Below, one piece after another: positions 37,604 to 46,703 of a stretch of DNA of 64,000 bases. The stretch is from the NCBI GenBank assembly GCA_964610575.1, contig CAZSYX010000007.1, forward strand, positions 1 through 64,000, in the 5' to 3' direction. The notes under the pieces are model-generated. The model was not told where the DNA came from and did not search any database. It was given only the letters and a program-made list of their open reading frames with translations. The number at the start of each line of letters is the position of its first letter. The stretch's first letter is position 1. The stretch is from JADJWR01 sp964610575 (GTDB lineage: Bacteria > Pseudomonadota > Gammaproteobacteria > Burkholderiales > Burkholderiaceae_F). A program made the position numbers and the translations under genes.

Positions 37604-37748
37604 GCTCGCGCGCCGATCTTGATTCCAGACATTGGCGCGCGAGCGCGCGAAGAAGCACAAAGGGTGAGGCAGTAGGAGACGACGCTGCAACGAGAACGGA
37701 AACAAGAGCAAGAAATTCAATGAGCCGCCCCCGGGCGGCTTCTTTTTT
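37604..37748 (+). ncRNA. Candidate small RNA or aceA 3'-UTR RNA
   Basis: The arms 37604-37617 and 37631-37644 pair over 14 bp (one G-T wobble, core GCTCGCGCGCC) around a 13-base loop. A single-stranded-looking purine-rich stretch (37650-37720) follows, then an intrinsic terminator with a T-run. This hairpin, open linker and terminator layout is typical of Hfq-type small RNAs or of RNA processed from a 3' UTR. No promoter directly upstream is clear, so release from the aceA transcript is as likely as independent transcription. Confidence 0.4.
37723..37748 (+). terminator. Intrinsic terminator downstream of aceA
   Basis: GC-rich stem AGCCGCC / GGCGGCT with a four-base loop, followed by TCTTTTTT. 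It sits 181 bases after the aceA stop codon and separates aceA from the dehalogenase-aceB unit. Confidence 0.85.
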
Positions 37749-37870
37749 GGTGGTCGTTGCCCGCAGACGCGCGCTGAACGCGCGCAGCGCCGTCGAGGCG
37801 CAAAGGTCGTTCTTGCTGGGCCAATATACTCAGCCCCCAGACGACAAATCCAGAGGGAGAGGGTGACGGC

Positions 37871-38554
37871 ATGTCGATTCGTGCAGTCCTGTTCGACGTC
37901 TTTGGCACGTTGCTCGACGTGCACTCGGTCGGCGTGCGTGCCGACCAGCTGTTCCCCGGCCACGGTCTGCGCCTGTCGCAGCTGTGGCGCGAGAAACAGA
38001 TCGAATACACGCGGCTACGGACGATGTCGTCGCGCTACGTGCCCTTCACGCAGGTGACCGAGGATGCGCTGCAGTTCGCCTGCGAAGCGCTGGCGCTGCC
38101 GCTCGATGCTGCCGCGCGCGGCCTGCTGATGCACGAGTACACGCAGCTCTCGCCGTATGCCGACGCGGTACCAGCGCTGCAGAAGCTGCAGCAGACCGGA
38201 ACGACGATCGGCGTGCTCTCCAACGGCGATCCGGGACTGATCGAGGACGTGCTGCACGGCGCGCAGATCGCCGAGTACTTCGACGTGCTGCTTTCGGCCG
38301 ACCAGGTGCACGCCTACAAGACGGCGCCCTCGGTCTACGAACTCGGTCCGCTGACGCTGAAGCATCCGGCACATGAGCTGCTTCTGGTGTCGAGCAACTG
38401 CTGGGATGCCATCGGCGCCAAGTGGTACGGCTACGTCAGCTTCTGGGTCAACCGCAGCGGCTCCCCGCTCGACCGGCTGGGGGTGCGGCCCGACGGCACC
38501 GGGGCTTCGCTCGACGAAGCGGTCAATTTCCTTCTGCAAAAACGCAAGCACTAG
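37871..38554 (+). CDS. L-2-haloacid dehalogenase (type II, HAD superfamily)
   Basis: The 227-residue product should hydrolyse L-2-haloalkanoates to 2-hydroxy acids. The residues needed in the well-studied L-DEX enzyme line up in order: Asp9 and Thr13 (FDVFGTLLD), Arg40 (LWREKQIEYT), Ser117-Asn118 (LSNGD), Lys150 and Tyr156 (YKTAPSVY), and Ser174/175, Asn176, Asp179 (SSNCWDAIGA). This is more than the general HAD motifs and supports a real dehalogenase. It lies 9 bases before aceB, so the two are one transcript. Chloroacetate would give glycolate and dihaloacetates glyoxylate, the aceB substrate. Activity on a different natural acid cannot be excluded. Confidence 0.85.
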   Translation: MSIRAVLFDVFGTLLDVHSVGVRADQLFPGHGLRLSQLWREKQIEYTRLRTMSSRYVPFTQVTEDALQFACEALALPLDAAARGLLMHEYTQLSPYADAVPALQKLQQTGTTIGVLSNGDPGLIEDVLHGAQIAEYFDVLLSADQVHAYKTAPSVYELGPLTLKHPAHELLLVSSNCWDAIGAKWYGYVSFWVNRSGSPLDRLGVRPDGTGASLDEAVNFLLQKRKH

Positions 38555-38563
38555 GAGTACGCA

Positions 38564-40147
<1,584 letters not shown>

Positions 40148-40180
40148 CGATCGCTCGGCCGTCAAGGCGCTCGCGGAGCC

Positions 40181-40219
40181 CGATCGGGGCGGTGACAGAC
40201 AACCGCCCCGATTGCTTTT
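40181..40219 (+). terminator. Intrinsic terminator of the dehalogenase-aceB unit
   Basis: Perfect 11-bp stem ATCGGGGCGGT / ACCGCCCCGAT (extendable by two pairs) with an 8-base loop, followed by TGCTTTT, 33 bases after the aceB stop. It lies immediately before the end of the convergent acetyltransferase gene. Confidence 0.85.
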
Positions 40220-40758
40220 CACGATCGCCAGCGCGATCGTGGCAGCCGGTAAAGCACGTGCCGTTGGTGAGGACTGCCCGGCAGGCGCGGATGGTCGAAG
40301 TCGTCGGCCGGATCGTGCCTCATGCCGATTCGCTCCATGACCTGCCGTGAGCGCAGGTTGCGCACGGTCGTGAACGAGACGATCTCGGCGAGTCCCACTA
40401 TCGCGAAGCCGTGCGCCAGCGCCAGCCGCGCTGCCTCGGTTGCGTAACCCCGGCCCCAGGTGTCGAACGCGAGCCGCCAGCCGATCTCGGTGCATGGCAT
40501 GAAGTGGGCGTCGAAGACTGGCACCGACAGTCCGGTGAAGCCGATACAGACGCCGTCGACCTCGAGCGCCCAGTTGCCCCAGCCCCTGGCATCGATGTTC
40601 GCCTGCATGCGGGCCATCATCGCCGCGCTCTCGTCGCGGGTGAGCAGTGCGGGGAAGTGCTCCATCACCCGCGGGTCGGCATTGAGCTCTGCGAAGTGGT
40701 CGAGGTCGTCTGCGCGCCATGAGCGCAGGACGACGCGTGGTCCGCGCAGTTCCGTCAC
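40219..40758 (-). CDS. GNAT-family N-acetyltransferase (RimJ/RimL-like)
   Basis: The 179-residue protein has the GNAT fold. The N-terminus TELRGPRVVLRSWRADDLDHFAELNADPRVM is typical of the RimJ/L branch; the acetyl-CoA loop is seen as WGRGYATEAARLALAHGF, and the family's late NLRSRQVMERIGM segment follows. The acceptor is unknown; members of this branch modify ribosomal proteins or small molecules. The GTG start at 40758 overlaps the nucleoside-transporter stop by four bases (GTGA), indicating coupling. Confidence 0.85.
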   Translation of the reverse strand: MTELRGPRVVLRSWRADDLDHFAELNADPRVMEHFPALLTRDESAAMMARMQANIDARGWGNWALEVDGVCIGFTGLSVPVFDAHFMPCTEIGWRLAFDTWGRGYATEAARLALAHGFAIVGLAEIVSFTTVRNLRSRQVMERIGMRHDPADDFDHPRLPGSPHQRHVLYRLPRSRWRS

Positions 40759-42035
40759 ACGAGCAGTCCCACCAGCGCCGCCGTCAGGCAGGTCGACAGC
40801 AGCCCGGCGAACACCGACTTCATGCCGAGTTCGGCCAGTTCGGCGCGGCGGCCTTGCGGCAGCAGCGCGTCGAGGCCGCCGAGCATGATGCCGAGGCTGC
40901 CGAAGTTGGCGAAACCGCACAGCGCGTAGGTCAACAGCAGCCGGCTGCGCGGCGAAAGCTGCTCGGCCGGCAGGCGCGCCAGTTCGAGGTAAGCGATGAA
41001 CTCGTTCAGCACCGTCTTCTTGCCGAGCAGGTTGCCGGCGACTGCGGCGTCCTGCAATGGGATGCCGATCAGCCACGCCAGGGGCGCAAAGATCCAGCCC
41101 AGGATGCGCTCGAGCGAAAGCGGCTGGCCGCCGATCGACGGCAGCAACCCCAGCACGGCGTTGGCAAGCGCAACCAGCGCGACGAAGACGACCAGCATGG
41201 CGACGATGTTCAGCAGCAGTTGCAGCCCCTCGAGCGTGCCGCGTGTCACCGCCGCGACCGCGTTGGCATCCTGCCGCTCGAGGCGAATCGACGCTGCGTT
41301 GTCGAGCGGCGAGGGCACCATCAACGCGGCCACGGCGATGGCCACCGGCGTGGCGACAAAAGACGCCACCAGCAGGTGGCCGAGCGCGTTGGGCACGACC
41401 TGGGCGACAAAGGTTGCGTACAGCACCAGCACCGTGCCGGCGATCGTCGCCATGCCGCAGTTCATCACGATGAAGAGCTCGCCGCGTGACAGCCGCGCCA
41501 GGTAGGGCGCCACCACCAGTGGCGCCTCGACCATGCCGACGAAGACATTGGCCGCTGCCGAAACCCCGACCGCGCCGCCGACTCCGAGCGTGCGCCGCAG
41601 GAGCCAGGCAAAGGCGTGCACGAGCAGCGGCATCACCCGCCAGTGGAAGAGCAGCGCCGACAAGGCGGAGATCACCAGCACCAGCGGCAGCGCCTGGAAG
41701 GCTAGGATGAAGCTGGACTGCGGCTGGGTCGGCGTAAACGGCGGTTCGCCGCCACCGACGTAGCCGAATACAAACGACGTTCCCGCCAGGGTGGCGCTGT
41801 TCAGTGCGTCGACAACGTCATTGAGCGACTGCAGCGCCGAGGCGACCGGCCGAAGCTTCAGCATCGTCGCGGCCAGCACCAGCGCCAGCAGCATGCCGAT
41901 GCCGACCGTGCGCCAGCGGATTGCGCGGCGGTTTTCGGACAGCGCCCAGGCCAGCCCGAGCATGACGGCGATGCCCAGCAATTGATGAAGGATCGTCACG
42001 GAAGGATCTGGATGAGCGGCAGAACTGTGCAGCAT
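40755..42035 (-). CDS. Concentrative nucleoside transporter (NupC/CNT family)
   Basis: Inner-membrane nucleoside importer driven by H+ or Na+, about 426 residues with 8-10 membrane segments. Family blocks: SAAANVFVGMVEAPLVVAPYL in the core repeat and LGKKTVLNEFIAYLEL plus YALCGFANFGSLGIMLGG in the C-terminal repeat. The start is uncertain: ATG 42035 is given; GTG 41999 (414 residues) and TTG 42062 are alternatives, and none has a clear ribosome site. It could take up nucleosides released by the periplasmic 5'-nucleotidase encoded at 32261. It is divergent from the aldehyde dehydrogenase gene. Confidence 0.88.
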   Translation of the reverse strand: MLHSSAAHPDPSVTILHQLLGIAVMLGLAWALSENRRAIRWRTVGIGMLLALVLAATMLKLRPVASALQSLNDVVDALNSATLAGTSFVFGYVGGGEPPFTPTQPQSSFILAFQALPLVLVISALSALLFHWRVMPLLVHAFAWLLRRTLGVGGAVGVSAAANVFVGMVEAPLVVAPYLARLSRGELFIVMNCGMATIAGTVLVLYATFVAQVVPNALGHLLVASFVATPVAIAVAALMVPSPLDNAASIRLERQDANAVAAVTRGTLEGLQLLLNIVAMLVVFVALVALANAVLGLLPSIGGQPLSLERILGWIFAPLAWLIGIPLQDAAVAGNLLGKKTVLNEFIAYLELARLPAEQLSPRSRLLLTYALCGFANFGSLGIMLGGLDALLPQGRRAELAELGMKSVFAGLLSTCLTAALVGLLV

Positions 42036-42158
42036 TTGCAGCGTTGCGACAAGCACTTGCAATCAAGGCAACGTCGCAGCGGCGCCCCTTGGTTAGTGCA
42101 CTTGCTCAGCAATTTCGGCACGCTCCGCCGCTAACATGAGCTTGTCTGAGTCACGGAC

Positions 42159-43589
42159 ATGGTCGAACCCATGAAACCCAACGATATGCCGACCGACGTG
42201 CAATCGCTGTTCGAACTGCAGCGCGCTGCCTTTGCCCAGAAGCCACATTCCCAGTGGCCGGAGCGTCGCGACCGCCTGCAGCGGCTGCGCCGCCTGGTGA
42301 ACGACAACGAAGAGGAAATCGAGCGCACGATCGATGCCGATTTCGGCGGCCGGCCGGCGATCGAGACGCAGATCGCCGAGGTGTATCCGTCTCTGGCCGA
42401 GATCAATGGCGCGCTGCGCTCCGGCGAGCGCTGGATGAGGCCCGAGCGCGTCTGGGTCTCCAAGTGGTTCCTGCCGGCGCGCGCGGAGATCCAGCCCCGT
42501 CCGCTCGGCGTGGTCGGCGTCATCGTGCCGTGGAACTACCCGCTGTATCTCGCCATCGGTCCGATGGTCGGTGCGCTGGTTGCCGGCAACCGCGTGCTGG
42601 TGAAGATGTCGGAATACACGCCTGCGTTCTCGGCGCTGTTCAAGCGGCTGGTCGAGAAGTACTTCGCGCCTGAGGAGGCAGCGGTGGTCACCGGCGACGC
42701 CACCGTGGCGCAGGCTTTTTCGGAACTGCCTTTCGATCACCTGCTGTTCACCGGCTCGACTGCGGTGGGCAAGCGGGTGATGGCGGCGGCGGCCGCCAAC
42801 CTGACCCCCGTCACGCTCGAGCTCGGCGGCAAGTCGCCGACGGTGGTCGCGCCGGAGTACCCGGTGCAGCGCGCGGCGACGCGCATCCTCGCCGGCAAGC
42901 TGCTCAACGCCGGTCAGACCTGCGTCGCGCCGGACTACGTGCTGCTGCCGCGGGAGATGGTGAAACCGTTTGTCCGCGAGGCGAAGGCGCAGGCGCGCAA
43001 GATGTTCCCGGCGGGGCTCGGTAACCGCGACTTCTGCGCTGTGGTCAACCAGAGGCACTACACGCGCCTCACGGGCTACCTCGACCAGGCCAAGGAGGCC
43101 GGCGTGCGAATCGAAACGCTGTTCGACGGCCGCGCGCGTGACAACGCCGCGCATCGCCTGGCACCGGCGCTGCTGATCGACCCGCCGGCAGCACTCGATG
43201 TCATGCGCGAGGAGATCTTCGGGCCGCTGCTGCCGCTGGTGCCGTATGACCGGATCGAAGACGCGGTGGCCCGTATCAATTCGATGCCCAAGCCGCTCGC
43301 CCTGTACTGGTTCGACGAGGACGAGAAGCGCACCTCGTGGGCCCTGCATAACACCCAGGCCGGCGGTGTGTGCGTCAACGAGACGCTGATGCACGTGGCC
43401 CAGGAGGAACTGCCATTCGGCGGAATTGGCCCCTCCGGCATGGGCCACTATCATGGCCGCCACGGTTTCGAAACATTCAGCAAGATGACGCCTGTGTTCG
43501 TGCAGTCGAAGCTCAACGGCATGGGCCTGTTCATGCCGCCCTACGGCTCCGCCGTGCGTCGGATGCTGGAACTGATGAAACGGTTCTAG
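42159..43589 (+). CDS. Coniferyl-aldehyde-dehydrogenase-type ALDH
   Basis: NAD(P)-dependent aldehyde dehydrogenase of 476 residues. Catalytic Cys255 (NAGQTCVAPDY), general-base Glu221 (LELGGKSP), Asn126 (VPWNYPLY) and the cofactor loop FTGSTAVGK (197-205) are present. The lack of a long N-terminal arm, the CVAPDYVL block and the hydrophobic C-terminus (GLFMPPYGSAVRRMLELMKRF) place it with CalB-type and fatty-aldehyde class 3 enzymes. It could oxidise coniferyl aldehyde or medium/long-chain aldehydes; the C-terminus may associate with membranes. It is convergent with the moeA paralogue, 33 bases between stops. Confidence 0.9.
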   Translation: MVEPMKPNDMPTDVQSLFELQRAAFAQKPHSQWPERRDRLQRLRRLVNDNEEEIERTIDADFGGRPAIETQIAEVYPSLAEINGALRSGERWMRPERVWVSKWFLPARAEIQPRPLGVVGVIVPWNYPLYLAIGPMVGALVAGNRVLVKMSEYTPAFSALFKRLVEKYFAPEEAAVVTGDATVAQAFSELPFDHLLFTGSTAVGKRVMAAAAANLTPVTLELGGKSPTVVAPEYPVQRAATRILAGKLLNAGQTCVAPDYVLLPREMVKPFVREAKAQARKMFPAGLGNRDFCAVVNQRHYTRLTGYLDQAKEAGVRIETLFDGRARDNAAHRLAPALLIDPPAALDVMREEIFGPLLPLVPYDRIEDAVARINSMPKPLALYWFDEDEKRTSWALHNTQAGGVCVNETLMHVAQEELPFGGIGPSGMGHYHGRHGFETFSKMTPVFVQSKLNGMGLFMPPYGSAVRRMLELMKRF

Positions 43590-43622
43590 GGCGGCGAGGG
43601 CGAACCCGACAGGCTCGCTGCG

Positions 43623-44840
43623 TCAGTCCAGCAGCGCCAGCGGCACCGTGTCTACGAGGTCGCCGTCGGCGTAGGCCTCACGCGGGCCGAGCGCAATCAG
43701 CGCATCGGCGTCGGTGACGGTGCGCAGCATCGCCGAACCCTGGTCGCGCAACGGCTGCACCTGCAGCCGGCCCGACGCGTCGCGAACGAAGCGCGCGCGA
43801 CGATAATCGATGCGTCCGCCGCGCAGGCGGACCGCGCCGGCCAGCGGCAACGGGATATGCAGCGGAATGGCTGCCTCGCCTCCGGCAAGATGCAGCAGCA
43901 ACGGCCGGGCCAGCAGGTGGAACATCACGAAGGCCGCGACGGCGTTGCCCGGCAGGCCAAACAAGACCATCGGCGCGCCCGCGTTGTCGACGCGCGCGAC
44001 CGCGACGCCGCGCCCGGGCCGGATGTTCAGAGCGATGAAGCGCACGCCGGAGGCGGTGCGCACGATGTCCGCATCGCCCTGCGCGGCACCACCGCTGGCA
44101 ACCACCGCATCGAGACGCAGTTCACGCGCTCGCTCGAGCGCGGCAGCGAAAGCCTGTGGTGTATCGCGACAGATGCCGAGGTCGTGTGCTTGGAAGCCGA
44201 GACGATCGAGGCTGGCGGCGAGCAGCGGCCGGTTGGCATCGAAGCTCGCGGCCGCCCGCAGCGTCTGCGGCGGATCGGCGAGTTCATCGCCGGTGGAAAC
44301 CACGCCGACGCGCACTTGCCGGCGGACCGTCAGTCGCGCCGCTCCCACCGCAGCAGCGAGTCCGAGATCGGCGGCACGCAGGCGTCGACCGGCTTGCAGC
44401 GCGATGTCGCCGGCAGCCATATGTTCGCCGCGGCGGCGAACGTTGGCGCCTTGCTGCGCCGGCCGTTCGACGCGGACCGTGCCGCCGTCGACGGTCACGT
44501 CTTCGAGCATCACCACGGTATCGGCGCCTTCCGGCAGGGGTGCGCCGGTCATCGTGCGCACGCAGGTGCCGGTTTCGACGCGTCCGGAAAAGGGGTGGCC
44601 GGCGTAGGCGCGGCCGATCTCGTGCAGCCAGTGGCCCGGCTGCAGGTCGGTGAAACGAAGCGCGTAGCCATCCATCGCCGAGTTGTCGAACGCAGGCAGG
44701 TCGACCGTCGAGGAAACGTCCTGTGCGAGCATGCGCCCGGCGGCAGCGCGGGTTTCGATCGATTCGGCTTCGCTGACCGGCGGCAGCCAGCGGACGAGTT
44801 CGTCGAGTGCCTGGGCGAGCGTCAATTCATTCGCGGGCAT
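43623..44840 (-). CDS. MoeA paralogue with altered active-site blocks
   Basis: MoeA-family protein of 405 residues. The first block is canonical (FDNSAMDGYAL, 51-61), as are MTGAPLPEGAD and VSTGDEL. Later blocks differ: SGGVSVG of normal MoeA reads SGGAAQG (249-255), KPGKP reads RPGRG (274-278), and LPGNP reads LPGNA (296-300). A canonical MoeA is encoded at 3248-4441, so this copy may have a different role, for example a variant molybdate or tungstate insertion step or delivery to one enzyme. The start at ATG 44840 overlaps the end of mobA by 14 bases. It is the last gene of the moaA-mobA-moeA group. Confidence 0.88.
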   Translation of the reverse strand: MPANELTLAQALDELVRWLPPVSEAESIETRAAAGRMLAQDVSSTVDLPAFDNSAMDGYALRFTDLQPGHWLHEIGRAYAGHPFSGRVETGTCVRTMTGAPLPEGADTVVMLEDVTVDGGTVRVERPAQQGANVRRRGEHMAAGDIALQAGRRLRAADLGLAAAVGAARLTVRRQVRVGVVSTGDELADPPQTLRAAASFDANRPLLAASLDRLGFQAHDLGICRDTPQAFAAALERARELRLDAVVASGGAAQGDADIVRTASGVRFIALNIRPGRGVAVARVDNAGAPMVLFGLPGNAVAAFVMFHLLARPLLLHLAGGEAAIPLHIPLPLAGAVRLRGGRIDYRRARFVRDASGRLQVQPLRDQGSAMLRTVTDADALIALGPREAYADGDLVDTVPLALLD

Positions 44841-45423
44841 CGCGGGCTCGAAGCTCCTGCAGCGTGTTGAGGTTGGCGAAGTTCTCGGGCTGCAGGAACA
44901 CCGCCGGCGCGGCGCCGATGCCGCGCAGCCACGACTCCGCACGGCGCTCGCCGTTGGCCAGCGCAGCAGCCAGGTCGTCCGCGAGATCCACGTGCAACAG
45001 GCAGAAGACCGGTTCGGCGCGATCGCCGACGCAGGCCATCGCAGCGTGGCTTGTGCCGAGCGATGCTGCAAGCCGGGCCACCAGGTCGAGCGGCAGGAAC
45101 GGCGCATCGCAAGGAACGGCGGCGAGCCACGGCGTCTTCGCAGCGCGCAGCCCGGCAAGCAGGCCGGCGAGCGGGCCGGGAAATGGCTCGAGGCCGTCTG
45201 CCTCGTCGAGCAGCACCGGAAAACCGAAGGCGCGATAGGTGTCGACGTTGCGATTGGCACTGATCATGAGCGAACCGACCTGAGGGCGGATCCTCTCGAT
45301 CACCCGTTCGACGAGTTTCCGCCCGCCAAATGTGGCCAGCCCCTTGTCGATGCCGCCCATCCGCGACGCGCGGCCACCAGAGAGCACCAGCCCCGTGATC
45401 TCCTGACGGTTCGGCGTGTGCAT
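44827..45423 (-). CDS. mobA: Molybdenum cofactor guanylyltransferase MobA
   Basis: Transfers GMP from GTP to molybdenum cofactor to make the MGD form used by DMSO-reductase-family enzymes; cytosolic, 198 residues. The nucleotide-binding signature LSGGRASRMGGIDKGL spans about 14-29, followed by the substrate loop DGLEPFPGPLAGLLAGL and the metal-binding PCDAPFL. The length matches E. coli MobA (194). It starts 18 bases after moaA and overlaps the moeA paralogue. Confidence 0.94.
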   Translation of the reverse strand: MHTPNRQEITGLVLSGGRASRMGGIDKGLATFGGRKLVERVIERIRPQVGSLMISANRNVDTYRAFGFPVLLDEADGLEPFPGPLAGLLAGLRAAKTPWLAAVPCDAPFLPLDLVARLAASLGTSHAAMACVGDRAEPVFCLLHVDLADDLAAALANGERRAESWLRGIGAAPAVFLQPENFANLNTLQELRARDARE

Positions 45424-45441
45424 CGCCTGGTTCGCGGCTCG

Positions 45442-46539
<1,098 letters not shown>

Positions 46540-46632
46540 CGGTGCTGCCGGTTTCGAACGGATGTTAGCGGCGCGGCACGCTGCGTGTGGCCGTGATGAC
46601 CACGCGCGCCGCGTTGCCTTCGGCGTGCCGCT

Positions 46633-46647
46633 GGTCCGCTGCGGACC
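46633..46647. repeat. Short palindrome between rne and moaA
   Basis: GGTCCGCTGCGGACC is a perfect inverted repeat (7-base arms around one base). It is in the 164-base gap before moaA and may be part of the moaA leader. It lacks a T-run. Confidence 0.3.
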
Positions 46648-46662
46648 GTCGTGACCTTTGCG

Positions 46663-46694
46663 GCGAACGCACCGTGGGCACACGGTGCGTTCGC
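46663..46694 (-). terminator. Perfect 14-bp hairpin at the end of rne
   Basis: Arms GCGAACGCACCGTG and CACGGTGCGTTCGC with a 4-base loop start 9 bases after the rne stop. The stem is unusually stable but no T-run follows on the minus strand, so it could be a transcript-end stabiliser, a Rho-linked terminator or a barrier between rne and moaA. Confidence 0.5.
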
Positions 46695-46703
46695 TCCGTG
46701 CCG

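Larger units (their letters stand above)
37542..37870 (+). other. aceA to dehalogenase intergenic region
   Basis: No protein gene in these 329 bases. They hold a strong hairpin (37604-37644), a purine-rich stretch, an intrinsic terminator (37723-37748), then a promoter-like TATACT (37825-37830) and a ribosome site (GGGAGAGGG) for the dehalogenase gene. The first three parts are listed as a small-RNA candidate. Confidence 0.6.

Noticed and set aside
46540..46703. Molybdenum-cofactor riboswitch upstream of moaA
   Set aside because: Hairpins are present, but I could not recognise the conserved riboswitch core; the structures are explained as the rne 3' end.
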